A stretch of DNA of 64,000 nucleotides from Streptomyces sp. SKN60 (GTDB lineage: Bacteria > Actinomycetota > Actinomycetes > Streptomycetales > Streptomycetaceae). Each line of letters starts with the position of its first letter. Position 1 is the first letter of the stretch. The translations under genes and the position numbers were made by a program. The notes beneath the pieces were generated by a model that was not told the DNA's origin, made no database searches, and was given only the letters and a program-made list of their open reading frames with translations. This document shows positions 42,215 through 53,391 of this stretch, piece by piece. The stretch lies in assembly GCF_026236535.1 (NCBI RefSeq), contig NZ_JAHTMW010000028.1, positions 1 to 64,000 on the forward strand, read 5' to 3'.

Positions 42215-43159
42215 TTACTTGAGCGTGGCCGAAGTGAGACCCGCCTGGACCTGCCGCTGGAAGGACAGGTAGACCACGAGCATCGGGATCATGGCGATGG
42301 TCACGCCGGCGAAGAGCACCGGCAGATCTGTCTCGTACCCCTGCTGCTGCTGGAGCTGGATCAGGCCCTGGGTCAGCACGTAGCGCTCGGGGTCGTCACC
42401 GGTCTGCGGCTGCATGAGCACGGTCGGCAGCACGAACTGGTTCCACTGCCCCAGCGTGTTGAAGATGCCCACGCTGATCAGACCCGGCTTCGCCATCGGC
42501 AGCATCACCTGGAAGAAGGCCCGAGTGTGCGAGGCCCCGTCCAGGATCGCCGCCTCGAAGACCGCCGTCGGCAGGGTCCGGAAGAAGGAGTGCATGAAGA
42601 AGACGGTGAACGGCATCGAGTAGGCGACGTACACCAGGATCAGACCCTGGTAGGTGTTGAGCATCCCGAGCATCTTCACCATGAAGAAGAGCGGGACCAG
42701 GGCCAGGAAGACCGGGAACATCGCGCCGGCCACGAAGAAGTAGTAGATGAGCCGGTTGCCCCAGAACTCGTAGCGCGCCAGGACGTAGGCGGCCATCGAG
42801 CCGAAGAGCATGGTCAGCGGCACCGAGAACACCAGGACGATCACGGTGTTCAGGAAGTAGTCGCCGATGCCCTTGTCCCAGGCCCGGGTGAAGACGTCGA
42901 AGGACCAGTTGGCCGGCCAGCCGAACGCCGAGCCCGCGATCTGGGAGTCGGTCTTGAAGGAGCTGAGCACCAGCCACAGCAGCGGCAGCACGATCAGCAG
43001 GGCCCAGACGGCGAGGAAGCCGTGCGAGAAGACGTTCAGGACCATGCCCTCGCGGGCCGGACCGGGTGCCGGGGTGCTCCCCTTGCCGGCGGCGCGCTGG
43101 CGCGGCACGGCGGCCCCGCCCGCCGTGGGGACGTCGGACTTCTGGATGGGTGCAGTCAT
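42215..43159 (-). CDS. ngcG: Carbohydrate ABC transporter permease NgcG (MalG-like)
   Basis: A 314-residue inner-membrane permease. The N-terminal 40 residues are soluble, then six hydrophobic helices follow. The MalG-type cytoplasmic motif is EAAILDGASHTRAFFQVMLPMAKPG (near residue 215), which docks the ATPase. Ends SATLK. It lies 15 bases after ngcF. By position and sequence it matches the NgcEFG importer of chito-oligosaccharides/GlcNAc in Streptomyces. No ATPase gene is adjacent, as usual for such importers in Streptomyces, which share the MsiK ATPase. Confidence 0.85.
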   Translation of the reverse strand: MTAPIQKSDVPTAGGAAVPRQRAAGKGSTPAPGPAREGMVLNVFSHGFLAVWALLIVLPLLWLVLSSFKTDSQIAGSAFGWPANWSFDVFTRAWDKGIGDYFLNTVIVLVFSVPLTMLFGSMAAYVLARYEFWGNRLIYYFFVAGAMFPVFLALVPLFFMVKMLGMLNTYQGLILVYVAYSMPFTVFFMHSFFRTLPTAVFEAAILDGASHTRAFFQVMLPMAKPGLISVGIFNTLGQWNQFVLPTVLMQPQTGDDPERYVLTQGLIQLQQQQGYETDLPVLFAGVTIAMIPMLVVYLSFQRQVQAGLTSATLK

Positions 43160-43174
43160 CGTGGGTTCTCCCGC

Positions 43175-44104
43175 TCAGAACTCGAGGCGCTCGCGGCGGG
43201 TGGCGCGCAGCGTGACCACGGACACGATCAGGGTGAGCAGCAGCATGACCACGCCCATGGCACACGCGTAACCGCTCTTACCGAAGTAGAGGAAGTTCCG
43301 CATCATGACCGTGGACATCGTCTCGCTGTGGTGGTCGGGGCCGCCGCCGTAGTCGCCCGAGGTCATGGTCGAGACGAGGACGAACATGTCCATCGCCACG
43401 ATGCCGAGGTAGACCCAGGCGGTCTGCACGGAGTCCCACAGCAGCGGCAGGGTGATGCGGAAGAAGGACTGGGCGCGGCCGGCGCCGTCGATCAGCGCCG
43501 CCTCGTAGATGTCCTTCGGGATGGACTGCATGGCGGCCGAGAACAGCACCAGGTAGAAGCCGACGCCGTGCCAGACGACGACCGCGATGAGGGCCCACAG
43601 CACGAAGTTGGGCTCGTTGAGCCATTCCACCGGCCGCTCGGCCTCGATGAGGCCGAGCTTCAGCAGGAATCCGTTGAGCATGCCGCCGGTGTCGCTGCGG
43701 TACACGGCGCCGAAGAGCACCGCGAGGATCGCGAGCGAGAGCACCTGCGGGAAGAAGTAGACGATCTTGTAGAACTTCGACCCGGCGACGCCCGCGACGC
43801 CGCCGGCCTTGCTGCGCCCGCCCGCGTTCACCATGAAGGCGAGGAAGAGGGCGAGCAGGATGGTGATCACCGGGATGAACACCAGGAACAGGATGTTGTG
43901 CCAGACCGCTCCCAGGAAGACGTCGTCCTCGAAAAGGGCCACGTAATTGTCGAAGCCGACGAAGGAGAAGGTCTGCGACTGGCCCTTCCAGTCGGTCAGC
44001 GAGTAGCCGAACGTCTGGATGTACGGCCAGATGACGAAGACCAGATAGAGGGCCACGGGTATGAAGAGGAATCCCGTGACGAACTTGTACTGCCCTTTGC
44101 GCAT
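43175..44104 (-). CDS. ngcF: Carbohydrate ABC transporter permease NgcF (MalF-like)
   Basis: A 309-residue permease with six helices and the EAA loop YEAALIDGAGRAQSFFRITLPLLW (near residue 225). N terminus KGQYKFVTGFLFIPVALYLVFVIWPYIQ is typical of MalF-like subunits. ATG at 44104 has an AGGA about 7 bases upstream. It follows ngcE by 74 bases and precedes ngcG by 15. The extra Gly-rich cytoplasmic loop NAGGRSKAGGVAGVAGSKF near residue 100 is a small insertion. Confidence 0.85.
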   Translation of the reverse strand: MRKGQYKFVTGFLFIPVALYLVFVIWPYIQTFGYSLTDWKGQSQTFSFVGFDNYVALFEDDVFLGAVWHNILFLVFIPVITILLALFLAFMVNAGGRSKAGGVAGVAGSKFYKIVYFFPQVLSLAILAVLFGAVYRSDTGGMLNGFLLKLGLIEAERPVEWLNEPNFVLWALIAVVVWHGVGFYLVLFSAAMQSIPKDIYEAALIDGAGRAQSFFRITLPLLWDSVQTAWVYLGIVAMDMFVLVSTMTSGDYGGGPDHHSETMSTVMMRNFLYFGKSGYACAMGVVMLLLTLIVSVVTLRATRRERLEF

Positions 44105-44178
44105 GGCGTTCCTGTCCCTGATGTCCCCGGCGGAGTGCGGTGCGAGGTGCGACCGCTCCGCGAGCTCTGTCCGCTCGG

Positions 44179-45618
44179 TCAGTCGCGGTGGTTGTTCTTG
44201 GCCGCCGGGTCCTTGGCCGCCTTGTCGACCGCGGCCTGGGCCCGCTTCAGCCATTCCGCGGGCTGGATGCGCTTGGCCATCAGCTCGTTGGAGGCGTTCT
44301 GGATCTCGGTGTCCATCTCGCTGTACCACTCGGTGTACAGGAAGCGGAAGGTGTTGCTGCCGGCCTTCTTGGAGGCCTCGACCGTGGACTGGGTGCCCGG
44401 GCGGAGCTTGACGCTCGGGTCCACGCCGTCGGCGAGGATGGTGAGCGAGTTGGCCTCCTTGGCGAAGAGCGTCGACCACTCCTTGGAGAGCATCATCCGC
44501 ATGAACTCCTTCGCCTCGGCCAGGTTCTTGGCCTTGGCCGGGATGATGAAGGGCTCGCCGGAGCCGGCGCGGATCGCCTCGTACGGCATCTTGCTGCCGG
44601 GCAGCAGCGGCATCGGCATGAACTTCATGTCGAAGTCGGCCGGGGTCTGCTTCAGCTGCTCGTTCTCCAGCCAGGAGCCGGAGGTGATGAAGGCGGCCTT
44701 GTACTGGTTCCACCGGGTCTGCGACTCGGTGTGGGTGAGGCCGTTGGTGCCGGGCATGAGGTAGCCCTTCTCGACCACCTCGTAGATCGCCTCGACGGCC
44801 GCCTTGGCCGCGTCGGAGCCGACGAAGGCCTTGGGGTCGAGGTTGTCGATCGCCTTCATGGCGTCCAGACCGCCCTTCTTGGCGATCAGGTCCATGATGG
44901 CGACGTTGATGTAGTACGGGTACTTGCCCTGGTGGGCGAGGCCGCCGATGCCCTGCGAGGTGGCGTCCTTGCAGATGGCCAGGAACTCGTCCCAGGTCTT
45001 CGGCTCGGTCCAGCCCTTCTCCTTGAAGAGCTTGCCGGAGTACCACAGGCCCCACACCGTGTAGATGTAGTTGAGGGCGACGGTCTTGCCCTCCAGGATG
45101 CCCGCGTCGAGGGTGCCGGGGATCAGGGTGTCCCGGACCTTCTTGTTCGGGTCGTCGATCGACGGCGCGTCGAGGACCTCGGCCAGGTCGAGCAGCTGCC
45201 CGTTCTTCTGCAGCACGTCGATCTTGATCTTCTGGGCGCCGGAGTCGTCGACGATGTCCGGCGGGTTGCCGGCGTTGAAGCGCGGCTGGAGCTTGCCGGT
45301 GATCTCCTGGGTGCCGGTGTGGGTCGCGCTGACGCCCCACTTCTTGTTGAAGCTGGCCTCCCACGCCTTGGCGTAGTCGTCGCCGTAACCGCCCTTGAAG
45401 ACGACGACGTCGATCTTGCCGCCCTTGGCGACGCCGAACGGATTGTCCTTCGTCTTCTCGCCCTTGGGCTTGTCGGACGCCGAGTCGTCGCCGCCGCTGG
45501 ACGCGCAGGCGGACAGGAAACTCATCGTGGGCACCGAGATCAGACCGAGGGCGGCGGAACGCTTGATCAGATCGCGACGGCCGAGGCCCTCGTTCTTCGG
45601 GGCGGAGGTGGATCCCAT
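44179..45618 (-). CDS. ngcE: GlcNAc/chito-oligosaccharide-binding lipoprotein NgcE
   Basis: A 479-residue extracellular-binding-protein-1 family lipoprotein. The N terminus carries a twin-arginine motif (RRDLIK, Arg14-15) and a lipobox LSAC with Cys38, so export by Tat with lipidation is predicted. NgcE of Streptomyces binds GlcNAc or chito-oligosaccharides and has the same N-terminal pattern. NGLTHTESQTRWNQYKAAFITSGSWLENE is typical of the ligand lobe. ATG at 45618 has GAGGA 7 bases upstream; a TTG at 45624 is a weaker alternative. First gene of ngcEFG. The gap upstream (392 bases) holds a dre-like site and other repeats. Confidence 0.88.
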   Translation of the reverse strand: MGSTSAPKNEGLGRRDLIKRSAALGLISVPTMSFLSACASSGGDDSASDKPKGEKTKDNPFGVAKGGKIDVVVFKGGYGDDYAKAWEASFNKKWGVSATHTGTQEITGKLQPRFNAGNPPDIVDDSGAQKIKIDVLQKNGQLLDLAEVLDAPSIDDPNKKVRDTLIPGTLDAGILEGKTVALNYIYTVWGLWYSGKLFKEKGWTEPKTWDEFLAICKDATSQGIGGLAHQGKYPYYINVAIMDLIAKKGGLDAMKAIDNLDPKAFVGSDAAKAAVEAIYEVVEKGYLMPGTNGLTHTESQTRWNQYKAAFITSGSWLENEQLKQTPADFDMKFMPMPLLPGSKMPYEAIRAGSGEPFIIPAKAKNLAEAKEFMRMMLSKEWSTLFAKEANSLTILADGVDPSVKLRPGTQSTVEASKKAGSNTFRFLYTEWYSEMDTEIQNASNELMAKRIQPAEWLKRAQAAVDKAAKDPAAKNNHRD

Positions 45619-45782
45619 GCTCAAGTCCTCGCCTTCATTCAGGACTCAGGCGGTGTACCGGTCGCCCGTACAGAGTTCGCCTCAGGCGAAGGGCCCCGCC
45701 ACCGCGGTCAATTGCAGCTGGGTCGTGCAGGCGTCGGGCCGCCGTTGGTTTCCGCGTTTCCGCGACGACGGGCTGGACGCCG

Positions 45783-45798
45783 ACAGGTATAGTCCACT
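45783..45798. promoter_or_regulatory. dre-like (DasR) site upstream of ngcE
   Basis: ACAGGTATAGTCCACT matches the DasR-responsive element consensus ACTGGTCTAGACCACT at 13 of 16 positions. It lies 165 bases upstream of the ngcE start. DasR is the GlcNAc-6-P-sensing regulator that controls chitin-sugar uptake genes, so the location is meaningful, but direct control of ngcEFG is not proven here. Confidence 0.45.
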
Positions 45799-45906
45799 TC
45801 CCTTCGCGGGAGCAAGATCGAAACCAGCTTTCCCGTGCAGTCTTCTCCGAGTTGAGACCTCCGAATCGACGATGGCGTTTCTGCCCCGTTTCCTCCTTCC
45901 GATCGA

Positions 45907-45980
45907 TGTCAACACCCTTGACAACGGGCATCATTCGCCCGTCTCCTGGGGACTCGCGCAATCGGTTTGACAACGTTGTC
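45907..45980. promoter_or_regulatory. LacI-type operator candidates upstream of the GH92 gene
   Basis: GACAACGTTGTC (45969-45980) is a perfect 12-base palindrome with a CG centre, the usual form of LacI-family operators, 30 bases before the mannosidase ATG. TGTCAA-CACCC-TTGACA (45907-45923) is a second inverted repeat built from the same half-site. No LacI gene is in the window. Confidence 0.45.
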
Positions 45981-46010
45981 TAGAACCAGCGGCAGGAGCG
46001 ACGACACGGC

Positions 46011-49000
46011 ATGCGTCCCCATCTCAGAGCGGTCTCTCTTGCGGCCTCGGCGGCACTCGTCCTGAGCCTCACCCCCACGGTGGCTCAGGCGCTTCCGGGC
46101 CGAACGGGTGAATCCGACACCTCCGCACGGGAGTTCACCACCTCCTTCGAAACGGACGAAACCCAGCCGACCTGGCGGAACACCGTCGAAGTCGGCCCCG
46201 ACGGAAAGAAGCGCACATCGGGGGTCGACGGCGGATTCGTCAGCGGCATTCCCGGCAATGTGACCGACCGGGTCACCGCGGTGCGCGCCAGCGGTGAGAA
46301 CGCCGGCTCCGGCGAGGTCAAGGAGAACCTGGTCGACCTGCAGCCCGGCACCAAATGGCTGGTCTTCGAGCCCACCGCCTGGCTCGAGTTCGACACCGAC
46401 GAGCCGGTGAAGCTGGCCACCTATGCGCTCACCTCGGCCAACGACGCCGCCGAGCGCGACCCCGAGGACTGGACCCTGAAGGGCTCCGCCGACGGGAAGA
46501 CCTGGACCGTGCTCGACACCCGGAGCGGCGAGAGCTTCGCCAAGCGCTTCGAGACGAAGTCGTACGACATCCCGGGCGCGGCCGGCGGCGGCGCGACCGC
46601 CTACGCCCACTACCGCCTGGAGATCACGAAGAACGCCGGCGCGGGCCTCACCCAGCTCGCCGACCTCCAGTTCTCGAACGGGGACACCTCCCAGCCCGTC
46701 CCCGAGGACATGCGCAGCGCCGTCGACCGCGGCCCCAGCGGCTCCCCCACCGCCAAGGCCGGCGCCGGCTACACCGGGAAGCGCGCGCTGCGCTACGCGG
46801 GCACGCACCAGGGCGAGGGCCGGGCGTACTCGTACAACAAGGTCTTCGACGTCGACACCCGGATCGTCCGCAACACCGAGCTCTCCTACAAGATCTTCCC
46901 GTCGATGTCGGCCTCCGAGACCGATCTCAACTATCCGGCCACCAACGTCTCCGTGGACCTGGCCTTCACCGACGGCACCTATCTGAGCGAGCTCGGCGCG
47001 ACCGACTCGTACGGCGGGCCGCTCACCCCGCAGGGCCAGGGCGCGGCCAAGCGCCTGTACGTCAACCAGTGGAACCAGGTCACGGCGCGGATCGGCGACG
47101 TCGCCAACGGCAAGACGGTGGACCGGATCCTGGTGGCGTACGACTCCCCGAAGGGCCCGGGCAAATTCCAGGGCTGGCTCGACGACGTGTCGATCGCGCC
47201 GAGGACCCCGCAGCAGCCTTATGAGCGCCTGTCCGAGTACGCCTCGACGACCCGCGGCACCAACTCCTCGGGCTCCTTCTCGCGCGGCAACACCTTCCCC
47301 GCCGCCGCCGTCCCCCATGGCTTCAACTTCTGGACGCCGGTGACCAACGCGTCCACGCAGAGCTGGATCTACGAGTACGCGCGCGGCAACAACGCCGACA
47401 ACCTGCCGACCCTGCAGGCGCTGTCCGTCAGCCATCAGCCGAGCCCGTGGATGGGCGACCGGCAGACCTTCCAGGTGATGCCGTCGGCGGCGGCCGGGAC
47501 CGTGCCGACCGACAAGGCGGCCCGCGCGCTGCCGTTCCGGCACGCCGACGAGTCGGCGAAGCCGTACGGGTACGGGGTGAGCTTCACCAACGGCGTGAAG
47601 GCGGAGGTCGCGCCGACCGACCACGCGGCGCTGATGCGCTTCAGCTACCCCGGTGACGACGCGAGCGTGGTCCTGGACAACGTCACCGAGCAGGGCGGGC
47701 TGACCCTCGACCCGGCGACCCGTTCCTTCACCGGCTTCTCGGACGTGAAGAGCGGACTGTCCGCGGGCGCGGGCCGGATGTTCGTGTACGGCGTCTTCGA
47801 CGCGCCGGTCACGAGCTCGGCGGCGCAGGGCGTGAAAGGCAGCCTCCGCTTCGACGCGGGCGCCGACCGGACGGTGAACCTGCGGATCGCGACCTCGCTG
47901 ATCTCGGTCGAGCAGGCGAAGGCCAACCTCGCCGACGAGATCCCGGAGGGCACCTCCTTCGAGACCGTGCGCGAGCGGGCGCAGGACGCCTGGGACGAGG
48001 TGCTGGGCCGGGTGAGGGTGGAGGGCGCGAGCCACGACCAGCTGGTCACCCTCTACTCCAGCCTCTACCGGCTGTACCTGTACCCCAACTCGGCCTCGGA
48101 GAAGGTCGGTTCGACGTACAAGTACGCCAGCCCCTTCTCGGCCCCGGCCGGGCCCGACACCCCGACCCGTACCGGCGCGAAGATCGTCGACGGCAAGGCG
48201 TACGTCAACAACGGCTTCTGGGACACCTACCGCACCACCTGGCCGGCCTACTCCTTCCTCACCCCGGAGAAGGCGGGCGAACTGGTCGACGGCTTCGTGC
48301 AGCAGTACAAGGACGGCGGCTGGATCTCGCGCTGGTCCTCCCCCGGCTACGCGGACCTGATGACCGGCACCTCCTCGGACGTGGCCTTCGCGGACGCGTA
48401 CGTGAAGGGCGTCGACTTCGACGCGGAGGCGGCGTACGAGGCGGCGCTGAAGAACGCCACCGTCGCCCCGCCGAGCGGCGGCGTGGGCCGCAAGGGCACG
48501 GCGACCTCCACCTTCACCGGCTACGCCTCCACCGCCACCCACGAGGGGCTGTCCTGGTCCCTGGAGGGCTACCTCAACGACTACGGCATCGCGAAGATGG
48601 GCGAGGCGCTCTACAAGAAGACCGGCAAGAAGCGGTACGCGGAGGAGTCGGCGTACTTCCTCGACCGGGCGCGCAAGTACGTCAGCCTCTTCGACGCCAA
48701 GGCCGGCTTCTTCCAGGGCCGGGACGCGAACGGCGCCTGGCGGGTGCCCTCGGAGTCGTACGACCCGCGGATCTGGGGCTACGACTACACGGAGACGAAC
48801 GGCTGGGGCTACGCCTTCACCGCCCCGCAGGACTCCCGTGGCCTGGCCAATCTGTACGGCGGGCGGTCCGGGCTCGCGAAGAAGCTGGACGCCTACTTCT
48901 CGACGCCCGAGACGGCCTCGCCCGATGTCTCCGGCTCGTACGGCAGCGTCATCCACGAGATGACCGAGGCCCGGGACGTACGGATGGGCATGTACGGGCA

Positions 49001-49850
49001 CTCCAACCAGGTCGCGCACCACGTGCCGTACATGTACGACGCGGCCGGGCAGCCCTGGAAGACGGCCGAGAAGGTACGCGAGGTCCTCTCGCGGCTCTAC
49101 ACCGGCAGCGAGATCGGGCAGGGCTACCACGGCGACGAGGACAACGGCGAGCAGTCGGCCTGGTTCCTGTTCTCGGCGCTCGGCTTCTACCCGCTGGTGA
49201 TGGGCAGCGGGGAGTACGCGATCGGCTCGCCGCTCTTCACGAAGGCGACGGTGCGGATGGACAACGGCCGCACGCTGGTGGTGGAGGCGCCGCGCAACAG
49301 CGCGCGGAACATCTACGTGCAGGGTGTGAAGGTGAACGGCGTGGCGTGGAGGTCGACGGCGCTGCCGCACGAGCTGCTCGCGAAGGGCGGCACGCTGAAG
49401 TTCGACATGGGCCCGAAGCCCTCGGCGTGGGGCACGGGCGCCTCGGCGGCGCCGGTGTCGATCACCAAGGACGACAAGGTGCCGGCGCCGCGGGCGGACC
49501 TGGTGGCCCGCGGTACCGGGGCTGCGGGGGCGCTGTTCGACGACACGTCGGTGACGGCGGGGCCGGTGGCGGGCGCGGGCCTGGAGCTGCCGGTGACCGG
49601 TCCGGTCAAGGCGGTCCAGTACACGCTGACCTCGTCGGCGGACCGGGCGAAGGCGCCGGCCGGCTGGGTGCTCCAGGGCTCGGCGGACGGGGTGACCTGG
49701 ACGGACCTGGACCGGCGGTCCGGTGAGTCGTTCGCGTGGGCCCGGCAGACCCGGGTGTTCTCGGTGGCGAAGCCGGGGGCGTACGCGAAGTACCGGCTGG
49801 TGGCGACGGGTTCAGGGGCCGAGCTGGCGGAGGTCGAGCTGCTGGGCTGA
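46011..49850 (+). CDS. Secreted GH92 alpha-mannosidase with two F5/8-C-like modules
   Basis: A 1279-residue secreted enzyme removing alpha-linked mannose from glycans. The signal peptide ends near AQALPG. Residues about 95-225 resemble an F5/8 type C/CBM32 module (WTLKGSADGKTWTVLDTRSGESF). The C-terminal 105 residues contain a second copy (WVLQGSADGVTWTDLDRRSGESFAW), nearly the same motif. The catalytic GH92 core spans about 400-1140; GWISRWSSPGYADLMTGTSSDVAFADAY, GHSNQVAHHVPYMYDAAGQPW and GDEDNGEQSAWFLFSALGFYPL are diagnostic. In most members the last motif reads GQMSAW; here it is GEQSAW, within family variation. A terminator follows. Expression may be LacI-controlled. Confidence 0.9.
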   Translation: MRPHLRAVSLAASAALVLSLTPTVAQALPGRTGESDTSAREFTTSFETDETQPTWRNTVEVGPDGKKRTSGVDGGFVSGIPGNVTDRVTAVRASGENAGSGEVKENLVDLQPGTKWLVFEPTAWLEFDTDEPVKLATYALTSANDAAERDPEDWTLKGSADGKTWTVLDTRSGESFAKRFETKSYDIPGAAGGGATAYAHYRLEITKNAGAGLTQLADLQFSNGDTSQPVPEDMRSAVDRGPSGSPTAKAGAGYTGKRALRYAGTHQGEGRAYSYNKVFDVDTRIVRNTELSYKIFPSMSASETDLNYPATNVSVDLAFTDGTYLSELGATDSYGGPLTPQGQGAAKRLYVNQWNQVTARIGDVANGKTVDRILVAYDSPKGPGKFQGWLDDVSIAPRTPQQPYERLSEYASTTRGTNSSGSFSRGNTFPAAAVPHGFNFWTPVTNASTQSWIYEYARGNNADNLPTLQALSVSHQPSPWMGDRQTFQVMPSAAAGTVPTDKAARALPFRHADESAKPYGYGVSFTNGVKAEVAPTDHAALMRFSYPGDDASVVLDNVTEQGGLTLDPATRSFTGFSDVKSGLSAGAGRMFVYGVFDAPVTSSAAQGVKGSLRFDAGADRTVNLRIATSLISVEQAKANLADEIPEGTSFETVRERAQDAWDEVLGRVRVEGASHDQLVTLYSSLYRLYLYPNSASEKVGSTYKYASPFSAPAGPDTPTRTGAKIVDGKAYVNNGFWDTYRTTWPAYSFLTPEKAGELVDGFVQQYKDGGWISRWSSPGYADLMTGTSSDVAFADAYVKGVDFDAEAAYEAALKNATVAPPSGGVGRKGTATSTFTGYASTATHEGLSWSLEGYLNDYGIAKMGEALYKKTGKKRYAEESAYFLDRARKYVSLFDAKAGFFQGRDANGAWRVPSESYDPRIWGYDYTETNGWGYAFTAPQDSRGLANLYGGRSGLAKKLDAYFSTPETASPDVSGSYGSVIHEMTEARDVRMGMYGHSNQVAHHVPYMYDAAGQPWKTAEKVREVLSRLYTGSEIGQGYHGDEDNGEQSAWFLFSALGFYPLVMGSGEYAIGSPLFTKATVRMDNGRTLVVEAPRNSARNIYVQGVKVNGVAWRSTALPHELLAKGGTLKFDMGPKPSAWGTGASAAPVSITKDDKVPAPRADLVARGTGAAGALFDDTSVTAGPVAGAGLELPVTGPVKAVQYTLTSSADRAKAPAGWVLQGSADGVTWTDLDRRSGESFAWARQTRVFSVAKPGAYAKYRLVATGSGAELAEVELLG

Positions 49851-49865
49851 GGCCCGTACATGAGG

Positions 49866-49899
49866 AAGGGCCCTCTCCCCGAGCGGGGAGAGGGCCCTT
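49866..49899. terminator. Bidirectional terminator between GH92 and acnA
   Basis: AAGGGCCCTCTCCCC (49866-49880) pairs perfectly with GGGGAGAGGGCCCTT (49885-49899) over GAGC, a 15-bp stem, in the 68-base gap between convergent stops. Confidence 0.8.
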
Positions 49900-49918
49900 G
49901 CCGTCCTGACCCTGATCC

Positions 49919-52645
<2,727 letters not shown>

Positions 52646-52712
52646 GACAGTCTCCTTCATATATGTGCGCGTTCCACCACATCCTGCCGCCACGTACTCG
52701 TCGTCGATCCGC

Positions 52713-52743
52713 TAAGGTAAGGCTAAGTTAGGTAACCCTTACC
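52713..52743. promoter_or_regulatory. Iron-box-like TAAGG/TTAGG repeats upstream of acnA
   Basis: TAAGGTAAGGCTAAGTTAG (52713-52731) agrees at 13 of 19 positions with the DmdR1/IdeR box TTAGGTTAGGCTCACCTAA, and GGTAA-CCC-TTACC (52731-52743) is an overlapping inverted repeat. The segment is much richer in A/T than its surroundings and lies about 70-100 bases before acnA. Confidence 0.4.
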
Positions 52744-52773
52744 AGGGTGGCGGCAGCGGTGCGCCTCGGCAGA

Positions 52774-52791
52774 TATCTCGATGTCGAGATA
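52774..52791. promoter_or_regulatory. Palindrome TATCTCGA-TG-TCGAGATA between acnA and the VOC gene
   Basis: A perfect 8+2+8 inverted repeat (52774-52781 and 52784-52791) lies 129 bases upstream of the acnA start on one side and 148 bases before the VOC gene on the other. It resembles the operator-like repeat in front of the HTH-MurA gene (both contain TATCTC/GAGATA halves). Confidence 0.5.
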
Positions 52792-52938
52792 ACTCTAGTA
52801 CATCACCGGCGGTCGGTCATGCCCGGACCGCCTCGGATCGCGCGCGTCTCCCGCGCATCCCCCACACGCACGGGACACAGGGGTCCATTCGGACGCGTGC
52901 GCGTTGCCGGGGGCGCGGGACGGGTCGAGGATCGGAGC

Positions 52939-53295
52939 ATGTTCAGCGGCGCGCACGTCATCCTCTACACCCGCGACGCGGAGGCCGACCGCGCCTTCCT
53001 CAAGGACGTCCTCGGCTTCCCGCACGTGGACGCCGGCCGGGGCTGGCTCGTGTTCAAGCTGCCACCCGCCGAGATCGCGGTGCACCCGACAGAGGACGAG
53101 CCGAAGCACGAGGTCTATCTGATGTGCGAGGACCTCACCCGCACCCTGGCCGACCTGGAGGACCGGGGCGCCGAGATCTCACGGCCCATCACCGAGCAGT
53201 CCTGGGGCCTGCTCGCGGCGGTACGGCTGCCGAGCGGGACCGAGCTGCCGCTCTACGAGCCGCGACACCCCACAGCGCTCGACCTCCCCACGTAG
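52939..53295 (+). CDS. VOC (glyoxalase/bleomycin resistance-type) protein
   Basis: A 118-residue single VOC-fold protein of two beta-alpha-beta-beta-beta units. HVILYTRDAEADRAFLKDVLGF is the first unit, with its N-terminal His metal ligand. EVYLMCEDLTRTLADLEDRGAEI starts the second, and LPSGTELPLYEP ends it with the Glu ligand. Such proteins bind small ligands or metals, sometimes in antibiotic resistance or methylglyoxal removal. Substrate unknown. ATG at 52939 has a GGAG next to it. It is divergent from acnA and lies before the HTH-MurA gene. Confidence 0.75.
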   Translation: MFSGAHVILYTRDAEADRAFLKDVLGFPHVDAGRGWLVFKLPPAEIAVHPTEDEPKHEVYLMCEDLTRTLADLEDRGAEISRPITEQSWGLLAAVRLPSGTELPLYEPRHPTALDLPT

Positions 53296-53364
53296 GCCGA
53301 ATCGGTCATATAGCCTCATAAGTAACGACACGTCACCCGATTGCCGCACCCCGGTGATCGTCAC

Positions 53365-53380
53365 ATCTCATATCTGAGAT
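53365..53380 (+). promoter_or_regulatory. Operator-like repeat before the HTH-MurA gene
   Basis: ATCTCA-TATC-TGAGAT is a 6+4+6 inverted repeat 12 bases upstream of the ATG. Because the encoded protein has its own N-terminal HTH, this is a good candidate for autoregulation. The GAGATAAC half is shared with the palindrome near acnA. Confidence 0.5.
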
Positions 53381-53391
53381 AACGTGACGCC

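Noticed and set aside
45909..49370. 1153-codon open frame on the minus strand opposite the GH92 gene
   Set aside because: A frame made open by very high GC third positions. The GH92 protein on the plus strand has clear catalytic motifs and signal peptide; the antisense product has none.
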